Under the pieces are notes generated by a model. That model did no database searches, was not told the origin of the DNA, and worked only from the letters and a program-made list of their open reading frames with translations. A program made the position numbers and the translations under genes. Of a stretch of DNA of 64,000 bases, positions 49,301 to 58,830 are shown in pieces. Source of the DNA: Apostichopus japonicus (Eukaryota; Echinodermata; Holothuroidea; Aspidochirotida; Stichopodidae); contig NC_092575.1 in the NCBI RefSeq assembly GCF_037975245.1, positions 8,464,001 to 8,528,000 on the forward strand. The letters are read 5' to 3'. Positions within the stretch are counted from its first letter, which is position 1; the number at the start of each line of letters is the position of its first letter.

Positions 49301-51429
49301 CGTGCAGTTTGGTACTTTCAAACACTTTGTAAGCCACTACTGAATTAATTGGACCCATCATATAGTAAAGAAATTTCTTTACGATCTCCAATTGGTCATA
49401 ATGGGGTTTACGCTCGGCTCTTATTCTCAGAAAATATAACATCTTAATAGCATGAATATGGGGGTAGAGCAATTGATTGTAGTTTCTCAGGAGGAGGTAT
49501 TACAATAACATCTACAGTACGTTTAGGAAGATTCTCCATCTGGGGCAATTTTTTTTGTGTCAACCAACAAATTCTATTTTATCATCATTAATTAGCAGGT
49601 TAAACAGTAAGCAACCAACCGAGCAAACCCTTCTTAAGTTAACAGAAATTCTTAGACTATTGTAAGAAAATATTTACTTGTACTGTTATTATCAGACTAG
49701 TTTTCTAGCTGACGAGACCATTGGGTGATTGGGACGGATGACCGTTTTCTGAACACAAACTTGAACTTTGTGAAGTACACTAACACAAGACAAACGATAA
49801 GTGTATGTGATGTTCAAAATGTAAGAAACATTTCACTAACACATTTCTTTTCGACTTTCTTCTTCAGTTAAGTTAACGTGGGTAATAAAAAGAAAATCAT
49901 GAAGACAGAAACATTTCTTGAATTTATTCTCCTTACTTTTTACCATTTACTGCGAACCAAATAGACTTGGACTGCTGTTGGTAAAGCTTCAAAAATATGC
50001 ATCTTTGCTATCGCGACAATTCTGACAGAGATTTGGATGTTTTCGATGCAATTCGGGAGGGGAAAAAAAACGGTCTTTAAGCCAGATTTGTTTTTTTGGC
50101 TAGAAAAATATGTTTTTTAGTTTTCACAAAACCATCCATGCTTGCTGACCACTCGATTGAGTTTAAATGACGGTTGTATTTCAAGCTCAATGTGACCTTT
50201 CTCTTGGATTTAATGACATATGAAAGAACGTTTATCTCTGACACAGTAGTGCCTATAAGCCCTTCTACAGTTGGATTTTTCTTTCAGAAGTTATACCAAA
50301 CTACGTTTGAGACTATCATCATTAATATTGTTCTAGTTTGACAGGTAAGTGAGCAGATTCATACAGCATACTGTATCATACCCGCCAACACATGATCTTG
50401 TGATTTACTTTACTTGGAGGCAGCTCGAGAGTCAGCTATTCAGATATTGGGAAATCGTATTGAACCTGTTGCAAATTTCGTTAGAAAACTTGTATATACT
50501 GTATGTGGTGAAGTTCTCAAAAATCCTATGAAATTAATTATCTCTTTAAGTCTTGAACAATCTGCCATAAAAACTAAAATAACAGTTATGCAACACGAAA
50601 TGCACGCACAGCTCCACACTGAACAGTACACTACAGAAAAGATCATGATCCCAGTGACTGATCATTCACTGACCTGAGTGCTGTTCAAGGTTGTTGCAGT
50701 GTTTGTAAATTCCTAAATTTGTATCAATTACAGAGATAAAAAAGCAATGTTTCAATTCCCCTTTTTTAAAACTTCCCGGTGTTCTATTTGAAAAATTAAA
50801 AAACTGTTGCTTAGTAACATATATATACTGTAAACTACACTATATATGAAAGGAGAGATTTTTTCCCCGTCATTATCGTTCATCTTTACTGTGCTGTGAT
50901 AGCTATAGCCATCAGCTATCATATGGTGGGTAGGACATGTCAGTTGAAAACTTCTATGATCTAGTAGCCTTGGAAAGTGACAAATTAAGTGTGTAAGTCA
51001 ATTGGAGTAATTAATTGTGGTGCAACACCTATACTAGTATATATACTGCGATCGGGTGAATATGTAACTTAGTTCTCAATGATTATGTCCCTCTTGATCA
51101 GGTAAATAGCCACAACCTTCCTTTATATCTAATAACTGTGTGGGGCCAACGATGGGAGTGCCTGTGTCCTTTGCGTATGTTAGGCTGTACTGTAAGTCAC
51201 ATACTTTGTCCCCAGGCCTATATAATGAATACGGCCTGCAGTAACTTGGTATAGCCTAACACTACAGTCAGGCCTAATTAGGTTAGACCTAACGTTAGTA
51301 TTAATATTAACACTAGTACAGGTCGAAGTTGAATTTGGACTGTAGTGTTATGATAGGCCAAATTAACTTGAAAAAGTAACTCACCAATTCAGGAGGAGCC
51401 TGGTGTTCCGGTCTCCTACAACTAGCCAT
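34326..51429 (-). CDS. BUD23: 18S rRNA (guanine-N7)-methyltransferase BUD23/WBSCR22 (ten exons, complete)
   Basis: SAM-dependent enzyme that makes one N7-methylguanine in 18S rRNA and is needed for 40S subunit maturation; in known species it works with TRMT112 in the nucleus. Exons on the - strand: 51429-51385, 42930-42893, 42346-42251, 40928-40846, 38970-38874, 38327-38231, 37171-37035, 36341-36293, 34871-34723, 34380-34326. All introns are GT-AG, and the exons join in phase to 281 codons, the human length. The N-terminus [15 protein letters not shown] and NSRMIEIQ are family-typical. SAM motif I is DVGCGSGLSG (58-67), motif II VGMDIS (acidic Asp81). [31 protein letters not shown], the basic [18 protein letters not shown] and YSGRKR near the C-terminus complete the match. 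Start: first ATG, 15 codons before a GTGAGT donor. No damage seen. Intron 1 (8.4 kb) hosts a Ty3/gypsy relic. Confidence 0.96.
35347..36010. repeat. Minisatellite in BUD23 intron 8
   Basis: Roughly twenty copies of GAACATCCCAACACTAGATG, separated either by GCAGCAT or by GCAATCACTAGAGCAGCAT. This gives two interleaved unit lengths of about 26 and 38 bp. Copies differ by a few substitutions. Confidence 0.92.
39415..40456 (-). mobile_element. Retroelement fragment with gag-like Cys/His segment in BUD23 intron 4
   Basis: A ~1-kb island looks more G+C-rich than the surrounding intron. On the - strand, a frame at about 39878-39672 contains CVNC, then [20 protein letters not shown]. This resembles the short Cys/His segment (DKHxLCxxCRxC) found near the gag N-terminus of DIRS-like and related retroelements. 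Downstream, another frame has an acidic region ([14 protein letters not shown]) and then breaks. The upstream 0.6 kb is non-coding or decayed. The family link rests on pattern recognition only; no reverse transcriptase is present here. Confidence 0.42.
41640..42090 (+). repeat. TGACCT-family repeat, two to three units, BUD23 intron 3
   Basis: Units contain CTCCACAGAAAGGAATATAT, GTAAAGTTCATTC, AACATGACCTTTAACCTGTA, TTTCAGACTTTGGACTCTGT and TGACCTGAAATAATGTTTGA, in the order seen at 4890-5560. Confidence 0.6.
43176..43216 (+). repeat. TGACCT-family fragment
   Basis: AACTCTGTTGACCTCAAATG followed by ACCTTTGTCATT matches the end of one family unit, with two TGACCT words four bases apart. Confidence 0.5.
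45068..45568 (+). pseudogene. Ty3/gypsy pol fragment: protease end and start of reverse transcriptase
   Basis: An open stretch of 166 codons. Features visible: [12 protein letters not shown] after the protease core, then [19 protein letters not shown] and the VPKKDG segment typical of the N-terminal fingers of Ty3/gypsy reverse transcriptase. The frame ends just after VPKKDG, where the next conserved part should follow, because of a local frame change near 45550. Internal ATG, not a real start. Confidence 0.8.
45575..46033 (+). pseudogene. Ty3/gypsy reverse transcriptase palm fragment
   Basis: An open stretch of 152 codons continues the reverse transcriptase: [30 protein letters not shown], the YLDD catalytic box followed by ILVTG, and [10 protein letters not shown]. 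Both catalytic aspartates remain. The frame is lost after KCDF before the RNase H domain. Evidence for an inactive copy: broken frames on both sides. Confidence 0.85.
48120..51384. other. Remainder of BUD23 intron 1, unassigned
   Basis: Open frames at 49257-49472 (-) and 50414-50677 (+) are short, lack recognisable motifs and have no adjoining strong splice signals. I see no gene. CTAGGCCTA-type runs near 51220-51300 resemble those elsewhere. Confidence 0.4.
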
Positions 51430-51590
51430 CGTTGTATGAATACTACTGAAAATGATTCGCGAGAATTTATGAGTAAAGTTAGCAAGCATCGAAGTAGGTT
51501 ACAAATGTTCACAAACAGCTGATCAAGCGCCCAAACGTGTGGATAATTTAGCATTGGTACTAATTTAACGAAATGTCACTGCGCTGAAGA
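51430..51590 (-). promoter_or_regulatory. BUD23: BUD23 5' UTR and core promoter interval
   Basis: Only about 160 bp separate the BUD23 start codon from the inverted-repeat element at 51591. The 5' UTR and core promoter must therefore lie in this interval or extend into the element. I see no clear TATA box at a fitting distance. Confidence 0.35.
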
Positions 51591-52000
51591 CCAACCTGAA
51601 GCTATCCCAGGATTCATCCCAGGATTCCTTACAGGATTCAAACTTATCACAGAATTCATCCCATGATTCATCACAGGATTCAAACTCAGCCCAGGATTCA
51701 TCATAGGATTCATCCCAGGACTAACCCTCACCATATCCCTATTTCATCATAGGATTCATACCAGGATTTATCACAGGATTCAAACTCATCCCAGGATTCA
51801 TCACAGGATTAAAACTCATCACATGGTTTAACCGTGCAGAAGATAAAATCAAATATATGAAATACCCTTGTGAATCTTGTGATAACTGAATCCGTTGATG
51901 AATCTGGTGATAAATCCTGTGATGAATCCTGAGATAAGTTAGGGTTAGGGTTAGGCCTGGGATGAATCCTGGGATGAATCCTGGGAATGCCCCAGGTTGG
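51591..52000. mobile_element. MITE-like inverted-repeat element built of CCCAGGATTCAT repeats
   Basis: The left end CCAACCTGAAGCTATCCCAG then GATTCATCCCAGGATTC is mirrored at the right end (CCAACCTGGGGCATTCCCAG then GATTCATCCCAGGATTC in reverse complement). The inside of the left half is a tandem array of CCCAGGATTCATCACAGGAT and CAAACTCAT units; the right half has the inverse plus GTTAGGGTTAGGGTTAGG (about 51936-51953). A 188-codon open frame across it is a by-product of the repeats. Confidence 0.78.
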
Positions 52001-52174
52001 TTGATGAAAAACGTCATGTGCGGTAGCTTAGAATTAGAAATGTGATTACAACAGTCGTAACCCCAATGGTCTGAATGTTTTGTTGTAACATCGATTTTCA
52101 AAGCAAAACTCAGGTTATTGACATCTGCAAAAGCCGGGAGTAATCGAACACGGACTTTCGTGTCTACAACATAC

Positions 52175-52285
52175 AATAAATTATTAAAGATAAATACACC
52201 GGGAAAAATCCACTTCACAACCGGTTTTGACCTTTTGAGACTCATCTGGCGAAGGTAGGAATCGAACCTGAACCTTCGTAAAATC
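52175..52285 (-). repeat. tRNA-derived SINE-like fragment
   Basis: On the - strand: GGTTCGATTCC (a pol III B-box, 52258-52268), TACCTTCGCC, GATGAGTCTCAAAAGGTCAA, ACCGGTTGTGAAGTGGA. The same order is present at 53165-53330. No A-box is visible upstream in this copy. Confidence 0.55.
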
Positions 52286-52287
52286 AC

Positions 52288-52345
52288 TGTGGCTGAATGG
52301 TACATGACACGAAGGTCTGGGTTCGATTCCTACCGTCGCCTGAAA
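52288..52345 (+). repeat. tRNA-like SINE head with A and B boxes
   Basis: TGGCTGAATGG (52290-52300, fits the A-box consensus) is followed about 30 bp later by GGTTCGATTCC (52320-52330, B-box) and TACCGTCGCCTGAAAGGTCC. It is head to head with the copy on the opposite strand immediately to the left. Confidence 0.6.
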
Positions 52346-53164
52346 GGTCCCAATATAACGAAACGGGTGTCACAGTGTAAAATCTCACTCTGAGCATCTA
52401 CTCAGGGGGATATTATAGTTTAGTTTAAAACATCTTACCATATAAAATAACTCTGTTCTGTAATATCCCATATACTTAGGGCACAGGTTATGTTAACAAT
52501 GCGATAAACGGACCGAGGGGAATTTAGACTTCTTCAATCAACTCCAAATTATATTTCTGATGTCAGGAATGTGCATAGTTTGTTTATTTTACAATTAACT
52601 AGTACAAAACACCAAACAGAGTAAAACAACGATAGCCTCGGCAGTTCTTCTGTACTACCTAAAAAAACAGTGACTTTGATCTACAGTTAGATATAGGAAG
52701 GTACACAAACAATAATTAAACTATACAACAGAAATGCAGTTCCGTGAACTATATGGTTCCGTAGCAAACCGACAGACAGTGGTTAGTCGAACCAGGGTAT
52801 AACTATAGCAATGTGGCGCAGTTCTGTCATCGGCGGATAGCATTATCCTGTACCGATCGACTACGTCAATAGGGAGAAAACCGTACCAACCACGGAAGGT
52901 CATGTGACGTGCCCCCTTGTAGCACTCAACTCTTATAGTACTCCGTGAATGTATATTCTACAATAACTTATATCACGATCTTATAGCTACCACGTTCCTT
53001 ATGAAGCTACGCAAACAACATAATCTTGCTAAGTGATATATTTTCCAATGTTTACGGCAATTTTCAAATCCAAAATTGCCATATTGAATAAAAATTTACA
53101 CAGAATAACCACTCTTTATAGGCAAGCCAAGCCGTAAATAAGCAATGAATGTGTAGCAAGTGGT

Positions 53165-53330
53165 ATGAGAGATATATAGTAAATAAATAAAGAATAACAC
53201 ACCAGAAAAATTCCACTTCACGACCGGTTTCGTCCTTTTGGGACTCATCAGGCGAAGGTAGGAAGCGAACCCAGGATCTTGTGTCTCGACCACAGTGATA
53301 TTCTACTGGTGTGTGAATGCGTATACATTG
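53165..53330 (-). repeat. tRNA-derived SINE-like element
   Basis: On the - strand: CACTGTGGTCGAGACACAAG (eroded A-box), GGTTCGCTTCC (B-box-like, complement of 53261-53271), TACCTTCGCCTGATGAGTCC, then AAAAGGACGAAACCGG, TCGTGAAGTGGA, ending AT-rich. It is homologous to the copies at 52175-52345. Confidence 0.6.
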
Positions 53331-54127
53331 CTTTGTATAACTGTAATTGAGGGCGTATTACCCAAGTGTTATGATTGTACAGAGTAAACCCCTGGTTATT
53401 CTGTGTAAAATTGTCAGATTCAAAGCATTGTTGGATTTGAACTCTGACTGTTGACCCATTAGTCCAACATGCACTACAACAAATACCCATCAAGTGTGAA
53501 GTCCATTGCCCACATGGTTAAGTAGTAGTCAGCGAAACAATTTTAGCTATTCAAGTTTTGGTTATTTGACCATTTGACGTCATAAGTCACAGAGGCAATG
53601 AACTGCATAGCATGCCCATGCGGCGCACCTGCCAAGTTTGAAATCGGCCTTACGCTTTAGGTCTCACGGTTTTTTTTTTCACACACATACACAACGGCAC
53701 AAGCTCGCACATCAAATGCCGATTTGAATGCTGAAGTTCCGATGCCGAATGCCAACAAGGGTCTGGTTGATTGTTACAGAAGGGAGAACTAAGATATCGG
53801 AAGCTAAGCCTTGAATTATCTTACGAAGGCGGAGAAATGCGCTCTAATGAAACCATTTTCCTTTCAATAGATTGATAGAAGATGGCGAGAGATTGGTTTG
53901 GGGATAGCTGACTTTGATATATGTTTCAAAGAATTAGCAATCATAATGAAGCCAGTGCGGTGATGTTTCTGTAGTCATAGTCTGTATAACATTACTCATA
54001 AAAATGTTGTTGTTAACTACATTAACTAATATGACAATTACCTTGAGAGTGGTACATCATATTTGACCATTCCGTCATTTTGGCACAAGGGCATCGGCCA
54101 AAACAAAAAAGGGTTGATACTCAATTC

Positions 54128-54857
54128 CATGGGCGTCAACAGGTGGGGGACGGGGGGGGACATGTCCCCCCCACTTTCAAAAGTGGAGAGGATATCATAT
54201 CATTTGTCCCACCCACTTTTCAGAGCAGTTATTAAAAAAAAAACAGGTAGATGGTGATGAGTTACTATGTTCATATCACTACCTCCAGTCCCTTGGATTG
54301 GGCGGACGAATAGGGGTGTAGGGGTTAAGTAATTAAGGCTATACATGTATTCGCCGGATATGGTAGATCTTTATTGTTGAGTGCCGGCTAGGCGCTACAC
54401 ACGCTCTGCGCGTGGTGCCTTTTTCTGATTATTATTATTAAAGTACCTGGGCACATAACAACTGACGTCTCGCACCTACATGCATGTATTATATATACCA
54501 CTCCACTCATCCCGGAGGTGACGGCGCCACTTTTTCAATATTTCGTTTGAGATGGACGCTGTGTAATTCGTCTCCCTTGGTGTCAGAACGGCATCTTTCT
54601 ACCAGTACTTTCTGTCGGAATTTAGTTTAGTGAGACAAAATTTCTCCTCACAGATCTGGTTCTGATGTAACTAAAAACGACTCAGGAAGGCCGTCTCCTG
54701 CGATCTAGGGGGTCTTATGTACCCAAAATTTTCTGGTACGCTACGCACCAACCAATGGTGGCGCTCCGCTTAGATAGTATACAGAGCCGTATATCTCTGT
54801 ATACGGCTCTGATAGTATAGTGTCCTCCTCACTTTCTGAAACCTGCTGACGCCCATG
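54128..54857. mobile_element. hAT-like element, 730 bp
   Basis: The left end CATGGGCGTCAACAGGT and right end (reverse complement CATGGGCGTCAGCAGGT) differ at one of 17 bases. The exact 8-bp duplication CTCAATTC flanks it (54120-54127 and 54858-54865). Contains the 43-bp shared block at 54736-54778 in reverse orientation. No coding capacity. Confidence 0.92.
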
Positions 54858-55464
54858 CTCAATTCAAATGAAATTCACGGAGGCTTAACAGCCCATGCCC
54901 AGGCAGAAATCCACAAAGGAGGAATAGTGACACTTATTGTCCAAACACATTCATGTAAATGTGCACAGACACATAACGTGTTGACCCCGCACCTTCATGC
55001 ATGCATAGTGATTCGATAGAACCATTATCAAAACTTCACTTGAAGCTCGTTTAATTGTTATATTCTATCTCATCGCAATGCATTGTATTCCGGAACTACG
55101 TGAGACTTTAAAGCCAGATGGTAGCATTTTATTCACCACAAAAAGGACAAACTCTTTGGGTATTTTTGGTCGTGTATTGTCCACAGTGATTTTTTGCTGT
55201 AAAAGTATGATTTTCACAAGAAACGTCTTTCTTAGTGATAGGTCTGCAAGGTTAGAGCATTTCTCCATCCTGCTGTTCTTAAGATGTCCTGAATAGCAAC
55301 ATTTTTATCATGTAGAGCTGAGGTAGCAGCTGCACACGTGATATGAGGTTTAAAAATATTGGTATTCACACCTGCTGCAGTGAAAACAGCTTTTATCCAT
55401 CTGTTTACAGTTTCAGTGTTAACAGGAGCATGCGGCCGTATATAGCTAATGACCCCTTACTGAA

Positions 55465-55770
55465 ATACCAGATCTGGGCCAGATACAAGAATCTAGATCT
55501 GGGTCAGATCTGGAGTATCAATCTGGGATCTGATTTGCTCCAGATCTGGAATTAATATCTGGCCAGATAAAAAAACTGGGCAGATATAACTTGATATAAA
55601 ATGAAGTTTTATATGGCCCATATAAAATGTTATCTGGTAAAAATTTATTCCGAGTCCATCCATATCTGGATTGACTACATATCCAGTTTATCTGGCTTTA
55701 TGTGCCCAGATAAATCTTTTTCTTGATTGACTGTTTATCCAGTTTTAAGGGACAAGTTTATCTGGTTCTT
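55465..55770. repeat. Cluster of CCAGATCTGG-type palindromic words
   Basis: CCAGATCTGG, CTAGATCTGGG, GTCAGATCTGG, CCAGATCTGG, ATCTGGCCAGAT and later CCAGATAAA/TTTATCTGG repeat many times at irregular spacing. It is self-complementary at many scales and not coding. Confidence 0.7.
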
Positions 55771-55961
55771 AAACCCTGCGGCCTCTCAATATAATGTTGT
55801 ATATATTAGATCCTCCTGCAAGCAGGAACTCGCGAAGAAGCCTCATTTGCTTATCAAAGCCGCAAGCTGACCGAAGTTAGTCTCTTACATTCATATTTAA
55901 CGTCCATGATTATGAATTGTTAATTGTCAACAACTCTGTAACTGGACGAAATACATTAATC

Positions 55962-56030
55962 TGGGAGTGACTAGAACCGGGGACCTTATGATTGAAAGGC
56001 ACCGGCGTTAACCACTGAGCTAACACTCCA
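55962..56030 (-). repeat. tRNA-like sequence, probably a SINE head or decayed tRNA
   Basis: On the - strand, GGAGTGTTAGCTCAGTGGTT carries a classic A-box (TAGCTCAGTGG), and about 35 bp later GGTTCTAGTCACTCCCA carries a B-box-like GGTTCTAGTC and pairs its CACTCC end with the GGAGTG start. I could not fold convincing D, anticodon and T stems together, so a functional tRNA is unlikely. Confidence 0.55.
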
Positions 56031-56499
56031 TAATGTTCGATAAAAGAAGTAACACACTGCACTGCCCTCACAGTATCTGGTAAAAGTAACCTTAAAACCA
56101 GCTTTTCCACAACGAGATTGCTTAATCTTGTCGCTTATGTAAAATATACACTTATTTGGAGCTCTAATAAACACAGAGTTTGACACCTTTGCGATGACAT
56201 CAGCGCTATAAGTGTAACTACTTTGTACGTCAGCATTTTTAAAGACAAATTTTCGTTTGGGCCAAGTCTCGCTATATAATTAAGGACCACTGAAGTATCC
56301 CAAACGCATCATATCTTGGCCTGAGTCGTCTTATATAAAGACCCTTACAAAAATTTCTTAACTAGATTATGCTACCCAATATCTCCGGAAACTAAAAGAA
56401 ATGTTGAAAGCATATTGTTTGCTGTGTTAGTAGATGTATAGTAAAGATCTTCGTCAAACAAGTAAAATACACAAAACGTCCTTTACAGAGGACACAAAC

Positions 56500-58830
56500 G
56501 GATCAATCTATGTTTTAACACAAAATGAAAACCTCTAGTTGAGGGAACTGACACATTATTTCTGTGAACTTTGTTAGGTCTTTGTAGTAATAAACCCTGG
56601 ACTTCAGACGACCATAGGCAGAGCTGGCAGCCTGTATACGGTGTTGTACTTCTTCAGTTGTGGTGGCATCTATTGTTATAAGACTCAACGGGTAGGTAAA
56701 TTTGTCTACACAGTTCAGCACATCACCATTGATCTTAATATTTGAGTCAACCGGATGAAGACCTTTTGGAGGCTGGTGCATTATCTCTGTTCTAGCGATA
56801 CTGATGACAAGCCCAAAGGACCTAGTGGCTCCAGCAAAGCGATCGAAAAAAGCTGCAGCTCTCCGGGATACTGGGCTACGAGCACACAGTCATCTGCATA
56901 AAGCAATTCGATGATCAGTTCAGATTTGACTTTGGTAGTAGCTTTCAGACGGTGGAGGTTGAAGAGTTTGACAGAGGTACGAAAGTGATTCCAATACCCG
57001 TCCTCAGCTCATTCGTTGCAATCTTGAGAGATGCAGCAATGAAAATTATGAATAGTACTGATGCAAGGACACATCCCTGCTTGACGTCGTTATTCACTGC
57101 AAAAGGATCAGAGAGGTCACCTCCCACATATACTCTAGCCATGGCACCTTCGTGTAACTGCCTGATTATACCTAGAAAGATGTTGGGGCATCATTGCTTG
57201 GATAGTATAGTCCCTATAGGCTTCTCTGTGGACTTGGTCAAGAGATTTCGTGAGGTTGATGGAAGCCACATACTTGTGCTAGTGTTGCTCTTTGCACTTC
57301 TCTTCTGCGACCTGATTGGAAGCAGCATTGGCTTCCTGGGAGGATTCCTTCACCAACAGAACATATAAGACGTTTCAGAATTACTTTTGCTAAATTTTTT
57401 CCAGCAATAGATAGTAGGGATATGCCTCTGTGAGAGTTGCAATCAGTTCGTTGTCCCTTCTTCTTGTATATCGGCATGATTATGGCATTTGTAAAGTCTT
57501 GAGGAACCTCTCCCACAGTCCATATCAAGCTGCATAGATGATGTAACTTAAAGGGAGTGAAGACTCGCGCACATAGAGACGTCTGATGCCGGTAATCTGA
57601 CCTAGTTTCGAATGAGATGTAATAGAAGTGTTAGACACCACCATCGATCCCAGAAAATACACACACAGCTTGTTGCCGTCGGTAATTAGACACTAGTGTA
57701 CAGTCAATACATGCAGCTACGGTAAATACCCACAACACAGTGTACAAAGCAGCGATGGGCATCTCAGGTCTAGAAAAAAAGATAACAAAGTATCACGTTT
57801 CATTATTGTCTTTATTTTGAAGCGACAAGATAAAAACTTTACTCGCAAGCAACGCAAAGTTAACTTTTTTCCGAGGGCGGCACGCGGTTTGGGGCGAGTC
57901 TTCAATGCCTTAACTGCTAGCAAATGACCGCCCTTTTTGAGAACTTCTCATGGGATACCGTCTGGACCAGGTACTTTACCATTTCGCATGAGTTTGATGG
58001 CTTCCCTCTGACCTCTTGTAGGGTTGGTAGGAGATTAAGATCAGGAAAGGTGTCATGATCAGGAAGGTTGTTTATTACTTCCATGTTAATAGTGGAAGGT
58101 CGATTCAAGAGCTGTGTGAATTGTGGCTTCTAATGATTAATACTGTCAGACTTTTGGGTCAACCAGACTCCCTCGTTGCTTAATGTTGACTTTGATCCAT
58201 GAGTTGAAGGACCATGCATGGACTTGATAGCATTATAAAGACCCCTGGTATCACCTGTGTCTGAGAGTGCTTGAATTTTCTCAGCTTTTGTTCTCCACCA
58301 GTTCTCTTCAATCTCTCAGCTTGGGTTGAAGATTGGCTTCATCTTCGATCTAATTATTCGATTGTCGGTCCAGCAGTCTGCTCCTCTCATCTTCCTTGTC
58401 TGTTTGACATCAGCAAGGTCTCTTTGTCTGACTATTACATAATCAATGAGATGATATTGCTTGGATCTTTGTTGTTGCCATGATGTATTGTATATGTTGA
58501 GCTGCCGGCAAATAGTGTTTGTAATAACGAAATCATTTCAGTACAGCAAGATAATAACATCACACCATGACTGTTGAGGTTTCCAATGCCATTTGGTCCA
58601 ATGACCTTGGGTCAGGCTGTGCTGTCTCCTCCTACCCGTGCATCTTCGTCCAAGTTTTTGCCTTTCCAGTAGAAGGTATACCCTTCAACTTTTCCCGACA
58701 AATGAGCTTCTTCTGGGAGACGTGTTTCACTAAGAGCTGCAATACTGATGCTATATCTTTTCAATTCGTTGGCTACTAGTGCTGTGCGCCATTGTGCACA
58801 ATTTTCAGTCAATTAGTGATCTTACATTCC
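56500..58830 (-). mobile_element. Degenerate non-LTR retrotransposon (LINE) with endonuclease and reverse transcriptase
   Basis: Reading the - strand downward: an endonuclease segment at about 58780-58660 (SIAALSETRLPEEAHL); GLYNAIKSMHGPS near 58230; LNRPSTINMEVINNLPDHD near 58080; NGKVPGPDGIP near 57970; then, after an insertion, VGEVPQDFTNAI, IYKKKG and HRGISLLSIAGKNLAKVILK (57520-57380); VKQGCVLASVLF near 57080; and the catalytic LLYADD near 56905 followed by MHQPPKGLHPV. Several stops and frameshifts make it inactive. The clade is not assigned. Its 3' end and any tail are not clear. Confidence 0.88.
57558..57904. mobile_element. Small element inserted into the LINE
   Basis: The ends TGAAGACTCGCGC (left) and, reverse-complemented, TGAAGACTCGCCCC (right) are inverted repeats. 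The interval interrupts the LINE between the GPDGIP segment and VPQDFTNAI, where uninterrupted elements are continuous. Target duplication is not clear. Confidence 0.65.

Noticed and set aside
49257-50677. Open frames at 49257-49472 (-) and 50414-50677 (+) as host genes
   Set aside because: Short, no known motifs, no convincing splice sites, and in the intron of BUD23.
51739-52305. 188-codon - strand open frame
   Set aside because: It runs through the CCCAGGATTCAT repeat array and the SINE piece; openness comes from repeats lacking stop codons, and the amino-acid pattern is just the repeat translated.
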